Positions 43,619 through 51,763 are shown, numbered from the stretch's first letter. The stretch is DNA of 62,314 nt from Acholeplasmataceae bacterium (GCA_012517145.1 JAAYVM010000136.1:1-62314); one strand, 5' to 3'. Notes: generated by a model not told the origin, from the letters alone. A program made the numbers and translations.

Positions 43619-44914
43619 GTGAAAAGAGTTTTGAGAATTTTAATACCATTAGTTTTAATTTTATGTGCCGGTGCCTATGCTTTTCTTCCAGGTGCGCAGT
43701 CATTGTCACAGCAGCCTTTCGCTTTTTCGAAGAACGTAGCAGGAGCTTATTCTTCCATGAGCAAAAATGAGGCAATGTATATTCGCCAGATTATTGCTGC
43801 TGACAGCACCAAGTCGCGTACGATTATGTGGCAGTCAGAAGCAGTAGAAAATGGTGCTATTGTAGAGTACAGGGTCAAAGGAAATGAACAAATAAGTTCA
43901 GCACCGGCGACGAACGAGCCATTTACAGATGATAAAATAACTACTTATTTGCATTCTGTTACGCTGTCAAATTTAACAGCAAATACTAAGTATGAATATC
44001 GAGTTGGCTATGGTGATAAGCGCAGCGAGTGGCATGATTTTGCCACGGCTGGCAGGGGAAAATTCAAGGCACTCATTTTCCCAGATTCCCAGTCTAATGA
44101 TTACAGGGGCTGGGCTAGCCTGGTACAGTCTGCGGGCAAGGCAAATCCGGAGGCGTCTTTCTTCATCAATATGGGTGACTTGGTCGACAATGGTGAAGAT
44201 CATACACAATGGCGTGCATGGTTTGATTCTGTACAGGGAATGATAGACAGAATCCCAGTTGCACCGCTATTGGGAAATCATGAGACTTATGATCTGAATT
44301 GGAAGGTTCGTATGCCGACGGCGTACTTAAACCTGTTTTCTCTGCCGGCTAATGGTAGCCAGGAACGAAAAAATCAGTATTATTCCTATGATTATGATGA
44401 TGTGCATTTTATTGTTTTAAATACACAAATGGGAGAGATGGAACAATTTCAACCATGTTTGCTTGAGACGCAGATAGAATGGTTTAAAAACGATATTAGT
44501 AAGACGAATAAAAAATGGAAAGTCGTTCTAATGCATAAGGATGTTCTGACTTATGCCTTTAAGAACAGGACGGACCGTCAAGCCGGTATTTCTGATATCG
44601 GGCAGGCTTTCATGCCGTTGTTTGACCAATATGACGTGGATGTTGTGCTTACTGCTCATTTGCATACTTATCGTAATCGTGGGCATATCAAAAACTTCGA
44701 GCGTGATGCACGCGGACCATTATATATTCTTACCGGTGTGGCAGGGAATGTCCGCTATCCTGAATTGTGGGCGGACCATTCGCTTGATGTTAAGGTAGCT
44801 CCGCAGCCGGAAACAGACAATTATATGACGCTGGAAGTAAGCGGTAATACTTTAAAATTGGCTGCCTTTTTGCCAGATGGAAAACAAATTGACAGTGTAG
44901 AAATAAAGAAATAA
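43619..44914 (+). CDS. Exported metallophosphoesterase with purple-acid-phosphatase-like N-terminal domain
   Basis: A 431-residue protein starting at GTG 43619 behind GGAGGG. An N-terminal hydrophobic segment exports it. Residues about 50-145 form a fibronectin-like domain with SRTIMWQSEAVENGAIVEYR, as in purple acid phosphatases. The calcineurin-like core has FPDSQSND, NMGDLVDNGEDH, LLGNHETYD, LMHKDVL and TAHLHTYRNRG. The first motif lacks the usual D-x-H histidine (DSQ). It is the first gene behind MerR-type promoter 2, with two flavin proteins downstream. Substrate unknown; nucleotides or phospho-monoesters are possible. Confidence 0.85.
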   Translation: MKRVLRILIPLVLILCAGAYAFLPGAQSLSQQPFAFSKNVAGAYSSMSKNEAMYIRQIIAADSTKSRTIMWQSEAVENGAIVEYRVKGNEQISSAPATNEPFTDDKITTYLHSVTLSNLTANTKYEYRVGYGDKRSEWHDFATAGRGKFKALIFPDSQSNDYRGWASLVQSAGKANPEASFFINMGDLVDNGEDHTQWRAWFDSVQGMIDRIPVAPLLGNHETYDLNWKVRMPTAYLNLFSLPANGSQERKNQYYSYDYDDVHFIVLNTQMGEMEQFQPCLLETQIEWFKNDISKTNKKWKVVLMHKDVLTYAFKNRTDRQAGISDIGQAFMPLFDQYDVDVVLTAHLHTYRNRGHIKNFERDARGPLYILTGVAGNVRYPELWADHSLDVKVAPQPETDNYMTLEVSGNTLKLAAFLPDGKQIDSVEIKK

Positions 44915-44963
44915 AAATTCGGTATGTATGGATTTTAAAATTGATAAAAACAGGTGATTAATT

Positions 44964-45500
44964 ATGGGTAAAAAAGCTTTGATATTGTCTTCCAGTCCTA
45001 GGAGAGGCGGCAATTCTGATATACTATGCGACCAATTTATGCTCGGCGCGCAAGAAGCCGGCAATCAAGCCGAAAAGATTTTTTTAAAAGATAAAAATAT
45101 TAATTATTGTCTAGGGTGTGGTGCTTGTCAAAAAACTGGCAGTTGTGTCCAGAATGATGATATGGATGAAATTCTGGACAAGCTGGTTGAGGCAGATGTA
45201 ATCGTCATGGCAACACCTGTTTATTTCTATAGCATGTGTGCACAGATGAAGACACTGATCGATAGAACATGTCCTGTATATACAAAAATCAGCGACAAAA
45301 AATTCTATATTATCGCAACAGCAGCAGACGGCAGCAAGGATGCATTGGATGAGACAATTACTGGTTTCAGGGGATTTTTCCGCTGTCTTGATAATCCGGA
45401 GGAAGCAGGCATTATCGATGGTCTCGGAGCATGGAAGATTGGGGACATTAAAGGGCATCCGGCAATGAAGCACGCCTATGAAATGGGAAAGAATATATAA
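44964..45500 (+). CDS. NADPH-dependent FMN reductase / flavodoxin-fold oxidoreductase
   Basis: A 178-residue cytosolic flavoprotein. The FMN phosphate loop is SSSPRRGGNSDIL, the cysteine-rich segment LGCGACQKTGSCVQNDD may hold an Fe-S cluster or reactive thiols, and ATPVYFYSMCAQMKTLIDR is the second flavin contact. Members use NAD(P)H to reduce flavins, quinones or electrophiles. It lies 49 bp behind the phosphoesterase without a terminator, so it belongs to the MerR-type regulon. The next gene starts 13 bp after it. Confidence 0.85.
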   Translation: MGKKALILSSSPRRGGNSDILCDQFMLGAQEAGNQAEKIFLKDKNINYCLGCGACQKTGSCVQNDDMDEILDKLVEADVIVMATPVYFYSMCAQMKTLIDRTCPVYTKISDKKFYIIATAADGSKDALDETITGFRGFFRCLDNPEEAGIIDGLGAWKIGDIKGHPAMKHAYEMGKNI

Positions 45501-45513
45501 AAGGGATGATTTT

Positions 45514-46149
45514 ATGAAAAAAGTATTAGCATTGGTTACTACTCTGATTATGGCGTTTACTCTTATTGGCTGCGGAGGGAATGGCGGTTCTAAGACAAAA
45601 ACCGAGTCTAAAGCTGATGTTGCTGCGCCAAATGTGAGCAACCAGGTAAAACCGGATAGTGTCAAAACCGGCAAGATTTTGATTGCCTATTTCTCAAAAA
45701 CCGGCAATACTAAGAGCGTTGCTCAAGAAATTCAAAAAAATGTTGGCGGCGACCTCTTCGAAATCAAGACTACAAATACTTATCCAGAAGAATACCAAGC
45801 CGCTACAGAGCAGGCTAAAACTGAAAAAAATAATAAATTCCGCCCACAGCTTGCAACTCAGGTTGCTGATTTTGCTTCCTATGATGTAATCTTTGTTGGC
45901 TATCCTATCTGGTGGGGAACAATGCCGATGGGCGTATTTTCCTTCCTGGAGCAAAATAATTTTGCCGGTAAAACTGTTATCCCATTTTGTACTCACGGAG
46001 GCAGCGGCCTCGGCGACAGCGTAAGTGAAATCAAGAAGACCTTGCCACAAGCGAATGTTCTTTCAGGCTTGGCAGTGCGTGGTTCTGAGGCTGGTAAAGC
46101 CCAAACAGAAATCGCAAATTGGCTGAAAAATATCGGCATGGCTAAATAA
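45514..46149 (+). CDS. Lipid-anchored flavodoxin
   Basis: A 211-residue flavodoxin, start ATG 45514 behind AAAGGGATG. It carries a lipoprotein signal with lipobox LIGC and a Gly/Lys/Ser-rich spacer, so the flavin domain should sit outside the membrane. The FMN-binding loop reads IAYFSKTGNTKSVA, followed by VGYPIWWGTMPMGVFSFLE and PFCTHGGSGLGDS. Flavodoxins are normally cytosolic; an exported one implies electron exchange on the outer face. It is third in the unit behind MerR-type promoter 2. Confidence 0.87.
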   Translation: MKKVLALVTTLIMAFTLIGCGGNGGSKTKTESKADVAAPNVSNQVKPDSVKTGKILIAYFSKTGNTKSVAQEIQKNVGGDLFEIKTTNTYPEEYQAATEQAKTEKNNKFRPQLATQVADFASYDVIFVGYPIWWGTMPMGVFSFLEQNNFAGKTVIPFCTHGGSGLGDSVSEIKKTLPQANVLSGLAVRGSEAGKAQTEIANWLKNIGMAK

Positions 46150-46158
46150 AAAATAGGG

Positions 46159-46190
46159 ATTGACTTGGGGTCAACTCCAAGTGTTAAAAT
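46159..46190 (+). promoter_or_regulatory. MerR-type promoter/operator 3 (autoregulatory, before merR)
   Basis: TTGACT at 46160-46165, 19 bp, TAAAAT at 46185-46190. The palindrome CTTGGGGT-CA-ACTCCAAG (46164-46181) has one mismatch. Confidence 0.85.
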
Positions 46191-46214
46191 TACTGCTACA
46201 GGAGGTGTTAAACA

Positions 46215-46601
46215 ATGACAATTACCGAAGTTGCTAAATTATATGATCTTTCGGCAGATACTTTGCGTTATTATGAACGTATAGGCATTATCCCGAATGT
46301 AAATCGTAATCCCAATGGCATCAGAAATTATACTGAAAACGATTGCGGCTGGGTAGAATTTGCCAAATGCATGCGTAACGCAGGCCTGCCGGTTGAGGTA
46401 CTGATTGAGTATGTTGCCTTGTTTCAAAAAGGTGATGATACAGTTGAAGCAAGAAAAGAAATACTGATTGAACAACGTGATAAGTTGAAGGAACGTATAG
46501 AAGAAATGCAGAAAACACTGCAAAGACTGAATTATAAAATAGAGAATTACGAAAACGGCTTCAGACAAGCGGAAGCCAATCTAAAATTAGATAACAAATG
46601 A
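46215..46601 (+). CDS. MerR family regulator, AdhR/NmlR-like
   Basis: A 128-residue activator. The DNA-binding domain starts TITEVAKLYDLSADTLRYYE and continues with RIGIIPNVNRNPNGIRNYTE. The stretch VEFAKCMRNAGLPVEVLIEY closely resembles AdhR of Bacillus, an aldehyde-responsive MerR protein; the cysteine in KCMRNAG is the conserved sensor candidate. The C-terminal half is the dimerisation coiled coil. AGGAGGTG precedes the ATG. It is preceded by a promoter of the same class as five others within 11 kb, so it is very likely the activator of them all. The inducer is presumably a reactive carbonyl or other electrophile. Confidence 0.87.
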   Translation: MTITEVAKLYDLSADTLRYYERIGIIPNVNRNPNGIRNYTENDCGWVEFAKCMRNAGLPVEVLIEYVALFQKGDDTVEARKEILIEQRDKLKERIEEMQKTLQRLNYKIENYENGFRQAEANLKLDNK

Positions 46602-46606
46602 TATTT

Positions 46607-46644
46607 ATACCGATTCGGAGCAAAATCCGGGTCGGTATTTTCTT
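46607..46644 (+). terminator. Terminator after merR
   Basis: ATACCGA and TCGGA pair with TCCGG and TCGGTAT, followed by TTTTCTTG. A near-copy stands at 48047-48081. Confidence 0.8.
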
Positions 46645-46652
46645 GAAAAATA

Positions 46653-46684
46653 CTTGACTTAGAGTAAACTCCAGATGATATTCT
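46653..46684 (+). promoter_or_regulatory. MerR-type promoter/operator 4 (before DUF362-ferredoxin)
   Basis: TTGACT at 46654-46659, 19 bp, TATTCT at 46679-46684, with AGAGT-AA-ACTC in the spacer. Confidence 0.8.
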
Positions 46685-46745
46685 CTGTTTATATATAAAA
46701 AATTTTTGAAAAGAAGCACTAGACAATTGTCATTGGAGGGTAAAA

Positions 46746-47870
46746 ATGGATAAATCAAAGGTTTATTTTACAGATTTTCGTGTAGGATTGGGAACGAATC
46801 TATTGCAGAAGCTGCAGAAACTTTGCAAGGTAGCAGGAATCAAGAATATTGATATGGATGGAAAATTTGTAGCCATTAAAATGCATTTTGGCGAGCTCGG
46901 CAATATGGCCTTTTTGCGTCCTAATTATGCTAAGGCTATCGCAGACCTAGTTAAAGAACAAGGCGGTCTGCCATTTCTTACAGATTGCAATACACTTTAT
47001 CCGGGTAGCCGTAAACATGCTTTGGAGCATATGGACTGTGCAAATATCAACGGTTTTAATACAACGACGACAGGATGCCAGATTATCATAGGTGACGGCT
47101 TAAGGGGGACAGATGAAGTTTCGATTCCGGTGAAGAACGGCGAATATGTTAAGGAGGCCAAGATTGGCCGCGCCATCATGGATGCAGATGTATTTATCAG
47201 TCTCGCCCACTTCAAGGGTCATGAAATGACTGGATTTGGTGGTGCTATAAAAAATATCGGTATGGGCTGCGGCAGTCGTGCTGGCAAGATGGAGCAGCAT
47301 TCATCAGGCAAGCCGGATATTCATGAAGAACTTTGCCGTGGCTGTCGCCGCTGTGGAAGAGAATGCGGTTCAAATGCAATAACCTACGAAAATAATAAAG
47401 CAAAGATTAATCAGGATCTCTGTAAAGGTTGTGGCCGTTGCATAGGTGCTTGTGCTTATGATGCAGTCTATAATCCGCAGTGGGATGCAGGCGATCTTCT
47501 GGATCGGAAAATGGCAGAATATGCTCAGGCTGTGTGCCAGAACCGTCCATGTTTCCATATTAATCTTGCTATGGATATATCACCAAATTGTGACTGCCAT
47601 GGTGAAAATGATGCTGCGATTCTGCCGAATATTGGCATGTTTGCTTCTTTTGACCCGGTAGCTTTAGACCAGGCTTGTGTAGATGCCTGTCAACAGCAAG
47701 AGCCAATGCCAAACAGCCAGCTTTCAGATAACCTGGCAAAACCAGATTGGGAGCATTACCATGATCATTTCATGGATAGTAATCCGAATGTGCATTGGAA
47801 AGAAACACTGGAGCATGCAGAGAAAATTGGCATGGGAACACGTGAATACGAGCTGGTAAAACTTAAATAA
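46746..47870 (+). CDS. DUF362 protein with two inserted [4Fe-4S] clusters
   Basis: A 374-residue cytosolic iron-sulfur protein. The DUF362 fold is seen in KMHFGELGNMAFLRPNYAKA, LTDCNTLYPGSRKHA and SLAHFKGHEMTGFGGAIKNI. Between its halves (about 195-260) lies a two-cluster ferredoxin: C-x2-C-x2-C-x3-C in CRGCRRCGREC and again in CKGCGRCIGAC. The function of this family is not established; redox chemistry is likely. It is driven by MerR-type promoter 4. A paralogue lacking the ferredoxin insert lies at 51764-52756 in the same regulon. Confidence 0.85.
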   Translation: MDKSKVYFTDFRVGLGTNLLQKLQKLCKVAGIKNIDMDGKFVAIKMHFGELGNMAFLRPNYAKAIADLVKEQGGLPFLTDCNTLYPGSRKHALEHMDCANINGFNTTTTGCQIIIGDGLRGTDEVSIPVKNGEYVKEAKIGRAIMDADVFISLAHFKGHEMTGFGGAIKNIGMGCGSRAGKMEQHSSGKPDIHEELCRGCRRCGRECGSNAITYENNKAKINQDLCKGCGRCIGACAYDAVYNPQWDAGDLLDRKMAEYAQAVCQNRPCFHINLAMDISPNCDCHGENDAAILPNIGMFASFDPVALDQACVDACQQQEPMPNSQLSDNLAKPDWEHYHDHFMDSNPNVHWKETLEHAEKIGMGTREYELVKLK

Positions 47871-47970
47871 GCTCGATTTACTGAACTGAATAAGTCGTTA
47901 CGCGTACGTATTCATAAAAAAGCTTTTATTGTTGCCTTAAAACATAATCGTAATTGCCACAATACATATG

Positions 47971-48045
47971 CTTATTTTTCAGAAGTTTACTGAGCCGGTA
48001 TTTTATAAGCAGAAGCTAAACCGAAATTAGATAATGAGTGATATT
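47971..48045 (+). pseudogene. Remnant of a second merR 3' end
   Basis: The last codons match the end of the merR gene in frame: L-stop-AEAKPKLDNE-stop here against RQAEANLKLDNK-stop at 46566-46601. An internal TAA at 48010-48012 and the loss of everything upstream show decay. The homology continues without a gap through the following terminator; I count 49 of 60 identical bases between 46581-46640 and 48021-48080. It marks a duplication of merR 3' end, terminator and promoter. Confidence 0.75.
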
Positions 48046-48046
48046 T

Positions 48047-48081
48047 ATACCGACCTGGAGTAAAATCCAGGTCGGTTTTTT
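48047..48081 (+). terminator. Duplicated terminator before the flavodoxin promoter
   Basis: ACCGACCTGGA (48049-48059) pairs with TCCAGGTCGGT (48066-48076), followed by TTTTTT. It is the copy of the merR terminator and now ends transcripts from the DUF362 gene. Confidence 0.85.
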
Positions 48082-48091
48082 ATAAAATAAG

Positions 48092-48123
48092 CTTGACTTC
48101 GAGTTAGCTCCAGATGATATTCT
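48092..48123 (+). promoter_or_regulatory. MerR-type promoter/operator 5 (before the anchored flavodoxin)
   Basis: TTGACT at 48093-48098, 19 bp, TATTCT at 48118-48123, with GAGT-TA-GCTC in the spacer. Confidence 0.8.
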
Positions 48124-48166
48124 CAGTTTGTACATAAAAATCATTTAGGAAAGGAGAAGAATTTTG

Positions 48167-48814
48167 ATGAGGAAAAAATTCATATTATATGTTTTATGCA
48201 TAATCTGTTTTTTATTAATGATATCCTTCGCTTTAATCGCTTATGCTAAAACCTGCAGTACAGCTATCAATGCTAAGAATTACAAAGCTGAAATGCAAAT
48301 GCTGAATGATTTTATTGACAAAGAACAGCAGGTCAGGAAGGCCGATAAGACATTAATTGTTTATTATTCTTATACGGATGACACGCGCAAACTTGCTAAT
48401 ATGATTCATGAAAAAATAGGCGGTGATATCTTGGAAATTCAGCCGTTGGAACTTTATCCTGATGACTATAATGCAGCTTATGCGCAAGGGCGTAAAGAAG
48501 TCGAAGAACGCATCAAACCCCAACTCAATAATAATTTCAAGGATATTTCTGAGTACGGTACTATCTACTTAGGCTCGCCAATTTGGTTCGGAACTATTGC
48601 CCCGCCGGTTGCCAGTTTTCTTTATGGGCAGAGTTTGGCCGGCAAAACAATTATCCCGTTCTGTACTTATGACGGCTTAGGCGCTGGACAAAGCATCGAA
48701 GAAATTGCTCATCTTAGTCCTAATGCCAGGGTTACCGAAGGTTTTGCCGTTAAACGCACGGAAGTCGAAAAATCGCGGGAAGCACTTGCTAAATGGTTAA
48801 AAAGAATAGATTAA
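48167..48814 (+). CDS. Membrane-anchored flavodoxin
   Basis: A 215-residue protein, start ATG 48167 (a TTG directly before it is in frame) behind AAAGGAGA. An N-terminal helix (FILYVLCIICFLLMISFALI) anchors it with the flavodoxin domain outside. The FMN loop is VYYSYTDDTRKLA, then GSPIWFGTIAPPVASFL and PFCTYDGLGAGQS. It is a diverged homologue of the lipid-anchored flavodoxin at 45514 and has its own MerR-type promoter. Two surface flavodoxins in one regulon suggest an extracytoplasmic electron-transfer or flavin-based detoxification role. Confidence 0.86.
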   Translation: MRKKFILYVLCIICFLLMISFALIAYAKTCSTAINAKNYKAEMQMLNDFIDKEQQVRKADKTLIVYYSYTDDTRKLANMIHEKIGGDILEIQPLELYPDDYNAAYAQGRKEVEERIKPQLNNNFKDISEYGTIYLGSPIWFGTIAPPVASFLYGQSLAGKTIIPFCTYDGLGAGQSIEEIAHLSPNARVTEGFAVKRTEVEKSREALAKWLKRID

Positions 48815-48919
48815 CAATAAAGGAAGTTAAATGAATAAAAATTTTGTAATTGGCAGGTATCTTTTTAGTAATAAAGACTTATAAAAATTAATATAAATCT
48901 GTAAGAAGGAGAGATAAAA

Positions 48920-49336
48920 ATGAATAATTTAAGTGAAAGCGTAATTTTTAGCAAAGGCGGCAAAATGCCGGAACCATATAATCAATACTTTGTTGGACAA
49001 GCTTATCTGCAAATGTTGGTAGCTGGGGACAAGGAGTTTAACTGCCCTATTGGCAATGTAACATTTGAACCGGGGTGCCGTAACAATTGGCATAGGCATC
49101 CGGGTGGCCAGATTCTTTTAGTTACAGGCGGCCGTGGATGGTATCAGGAAGAAGGGAAAGAAGCTCGTGAACTCAAGGCTGGCGATGTGGTAAAGATTCC
49201 GGCAAATGTGAAACATTGGCATGGCGCCGCAAAAGACAGTTGGTTTGTACATCTTTCTGTGGAAACCAATGCCCAGGCAGGTCCTGCAGAGTGGTTTGAA
49301 CCAGTTAATGAAGAAGAGTACAATAAGCTGAAATAA
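48920..49336 (+). CDS. Small cupin protein
   Basis: A 138-residue single-domain beta-barrel protein. Cupin motif 1 reads CRNNWHRHPGGQILLVTGG (His-x-His and Gln in place of Glu) and motif 2 reads AGDVVKIPANVKHWHGA. It is likely metal-binding. It is close to cupins encoded beside aldo/keto reductases and flavodoxins in anaerobes. It lies 105 bp behind the flavodoxin with a good ribosome site (AAGGAGAG) and no terminator between, so it is probably co-transcribed from promoter 5. Confidence 0.83.
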   Translation: MNNLSESVIFSKGGKMPEPYNQYFVGQAYLQMLVAGDKEFNCPIGNVTFEPGCRNNWHRHPGGQILLVTGGRGWYQEEGKEARELKAGDVVKIPANVKHWHGAAKDSWFVHLSVETNAQAGPAEWFEPVNEEEYNKLK

Positions 49337-49523
49337 TAAATGTATTGGTTTGCATGATCTCCAACGACACGGTAAAAAATAGGATATTAACAAATCCCAA
49401 TTTATATATAAATTGGGATTTCCTAATTTTTGCAAGTAGTATGAGTAAAAGGGCAAAAGCTTTATAATATATGTAGATATGATTTACGTATCCTAAAAAT
49501 GACAATAAAGATAGGTGAGTGTC

Positions 49524-50594
49524 TTGAAAAAATATATTGAAAGCATAGATTTGCTTAGAGGTATTTGCCTTATATTGATGGTTTTCATCAATTTTTTTGA
49601 TGAAATTGCCGATGTCAGCATCCTGGAATCAAAGCAGGGTTTTCACATTGACTTTTTTGTTACCTCGATGGTGCCTAACGTTTTTATGACACTGATGGGT
49701 TTTCTGCTTATTCTGAGTAATGGCTACAAAGCTAAACATGTTTTCGAGAAAGCAATTAAGATTTTATTTATTGGCTTCGCGGTCAACCTCATTCGCGTTC
49801 CGCTTCCACAACTAATCGGCAATCGCTTGGGTATTACTGAATATGGTGACTTGCTTGGCAATGCCATTTACCACTTGACCATGATTGATATCTATTCGTT
49901 TGCCGGGTATGCCTTGCTGACGATAATACCTTTGACGTTCTTTAATTTTCCCTATCAAGTTTATTTTGTCTTCAGCGGCTTGGCAATGATGCTTACCAGC
50001 TTCGGGGATGAGATACTCGACTGGCTGCCCCTGGAACTGGAGTTTGTTTTTGGCTATCTTTTCATTGGTGAGGAAAAGAATGTCTACTTCCCTCTCTTAC
50101 CATGGCTTTCATATATTTTCCTGGGGATTGGCCTCGGACTTTTTTATTTAAAACATGGCAAGGATTTGTTGTACAAATTGTTAGCGGTTGTAGGGCCGGT
50201 ACTCTTAGGTATTGGTTATACCATTTTCAAATCGAACTACGATTTTAACAAGGGTTTTTCTATGCTGAATGATTTTTATCAGCATGATTATACTGTCGGC
50301 ATTTATTTGATTGGCATGGCAATGCTATTGATCTTTTTGGCGGATATATCTTTGCCAAAATTGCCGAAGTTTGTTAAAATGCACCTTGCTTTTACTAGCC
50401 GTAACATCATGAAATTCTATTTTTTCAGCTGGATATATACAGGGTGGTTTGTGACTTTGCGCGGCTACAACAATGACTTTAGCGTGGAGGAATGCATTCT
50501 TGGTGCAGTTGTTATTTATCTTCTTTCATATATTAGTTCGATTGTCCTGGTAAGACTTCTGTCAGTTGGCTCGGATGGAGAAAAAAAGGGTTAA
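49524..50594 (+). CDS. Polytopic membrane protein, acyltransferase-like (heparan-acetyltransferase/DUF1624 type N-terminus)
   Basis: A 356-residue protein with about ten helices. I take TTG 49524 as start because AGGTGA lies 6 nt before; GTG 49515 is possible. The start ESIDLLRGICLILMVFINFF matches the membrane acyltransferase pattern SxDxLRGxxxxxMVxxN found in DUF1624/DUF5009 proteins. The rest has few charged residues and no recognised catalytic set. It may transfer acyl groups to surface glycans, but this is weak inference. It is a single gene. Confidence 0.7.
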   Translation: MKKYIESIDLLRGICLILMVFINFFDEIADVSILESKQGFHIDFFVTSMVPNVFMTLMGFLLILSNGYKAKHVFEKAIKILFIGFAVNLIRVPLPQLIGNRLGITEYGDLLGNAIYHLTMIDIYSFAGYALLTIIPLTFFNFPYQVYFVFSGLAMMLTSFGDEILDWLPLELEFVFGYLFIGEEKNVYFPLLPWLSYIFLGIGLGLFYLKHGKDLLYKLLAVVGPVLLGIGYTIFKSNYDFNKGFSMLNDFYQHDYTVGIYLIGMAMLLIFLADISLPKLPKFVKMHLAFTSRNIMKFYFFSWIYTGWFVTLRGYNNDFSVEECILGAVVIYLLSYISSIVLVRLLSVGSDGEKKG

Positions 50595-50619
50595 GGCAAT
50601 AGATTTTTATAATCTGCCC

Positions 50620-50648
50620 TTGACTTTTCGTAAAATTCATACTAAAAT
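50620..50648 (+). promoter_or_regulatory. Sigma-A promoter before larE
   Basis: TTGACT at 50620-50625, 17 bp, TAAAAT at 50643-50648. There is no palindrome in the spacer, so it is unlike the six MerR-type promoters nearby. Confidence 0.7.
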
Positions 50649-50777
50649 ACTATAGATTAAACATCAATATTATATAAGGAAAGATATCATCAAAATTATT
50701 TACAGAGGAATCAATATTTAATAGTGATCAGATGCTTTGGCAAGAGTAATGTAATAGATGATTATGAGGTACTAAAA

Positions 50778-51593
50778 ATGACTATAGAAAGAGCACAAAA
50801 ACTAAAAGATTATTTACAAGAGTTAGAGAGTGTCGTGGTAGCTTTTTCCGGCGGCGTAGACAGTTCTTTTCTGGCGGCTGCTGCTTATAAGGCTCTTGGC
50901 GACAAGGCGGTAGCAGTTACGGCAGTTTCTGAAACTCTCTCCGAAACGGAGAAAATGGAGGCGCGTAAGACAGCGGCTGCCATTGGTATCAAGCATGAAG
51001 AACTTTGGATCAGCGAATTGGAGGATTCTGATTTTGTAGCGAACAATGGCGACCGCTGCTACCACTGCAAGCATACACGTTTCAGCGCCTTGATTGCTTG
51101 GGCGCAGGAACACGGATATAAATGGGTAATCGATGGTTCTAATGTAGACGACCTGTGTGACTATCGTCCGGGTATGAAAGCCATTAAGGAATTGGAGGGT
51201 GTCTGCAGTCCTTTGCTGGAGAATGGTTTGGGTAAAGAAGATATCCGCAGTTTATCCAAGGTATGGGGATTGCCAACCTGGAATAAACTCAGTATGCCCT
51301 GCTTGTCTTCACGTATTGCTTATGGAGAAAAAATTACACCTGAGAGATTGCGTCAGGTAGAACAAGCGGAAGAAATCATTCGCAAATATGTCAAAGGTCC
51401 TGTGCGTGTTCGCCATCATGGTGTTCTGGCCAGAATCGAAGTTGATGCGCAGTCGCTGGGCATTCTGGTGATACCTGAAGTGTCAGCATATATTAATAAA
51501 GCAATCAGAGATTTAGGTTTTAAATATGTTACTTTGGATATGGGCGGCTACAAGACAGGCAGCCTGAATCAAGAATTGGAAAATATAAATTAA
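50778..51593 (+). CDS. larE: LarE family ATP-dependent sulfur transferase
   Basis: A 271-residue PP-loop enzyme, start ATG 50778 behind GAGGT. The ATP loop is VVAFSGGVDSSFLAAAA. LarE inserts sulfur into the nickel-pincer cofactor precursor (pyridinium biscarboxylate). Cysteines appear in DRCYHCKHTRFS and in MPCLSSRIAYGEKITPE. The three-cysteine set is that of the [4Fe-4S]-type LarE, as in Thermotoga, which reloads sulfur instead of sacrificing its own cysteine. LarB and LarC are not in this window, so the target could also be another pathway. It ends at a terminator (51620-51657). Confidence 0.87.
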   Translation: MTIERAQKLKDYLQELESVVVAFSGGVDSSFLAAAAYKALGDKAVAVTAVSETLSETEKMEARKTAAAIGIKHEELWISELEDSDFVANNGDRCYHCKHTRFSALIAWAQEHGYKWVIDGSNVDDLCDYRPGMKAIKELEGVCSPLLENGLGKEDIRSLSKVWGLPTWNKLSMPCLSSRIAYGEKITPERLRQVEQAEEIIRKYVKGPVRVRHHGVLARIEVDAQSLGILVIPEVSAYINKAIRDLGFKYVTLDMGGYKTGSLNQELENIN

Positions 51594-51619
51594 GTGCAAA
51601 AATAAATATGTGTTTTATG

Positions 51620-51657
51620 TTCGCCTGGACGTAAAGTTCAGGCGAATTTTCTTTTTA
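51620..51657 (+). terminator. Terminator after larE
   Basis: TTCGCCTGGAC (51620-51630) pairs with GTTCAGGCGAA (51636-51646), with one G-T pair and TTTTCTTTTTA after it. Confidence 0.85.
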
Positions 51658-51700
51658 TTGGAGTCGAACAGAGCAGGTATATATTTACTCGTTTCAAAAG

Positions 51701-51732
51701 CTTGACTTGTAGTTAACTCCAAGGAATAGAAT
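51701..51732 (+). promoter_or_regulatory. MerR-type promoter/operator 6 (before the second DUF362 gene)
   Basis: TTGACT at 51702-51707, 19 bp, TAGAAT at 51727-51732. The spacer carries CTTGTAGT-TA-ACTCCAAG. Confidence 0.82.
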
Positions 51733-51763
51733 GTAAATAATTAAATCTTGGAGGCGTATTTTG

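Noticed and set aside
50620-50648. TTGACT upstream of larE as a seventh MerR-type promoter
   Set aside because: The spacer is 17 bp and contains no palindrome, so it is an ordinary sigma-A promoter.
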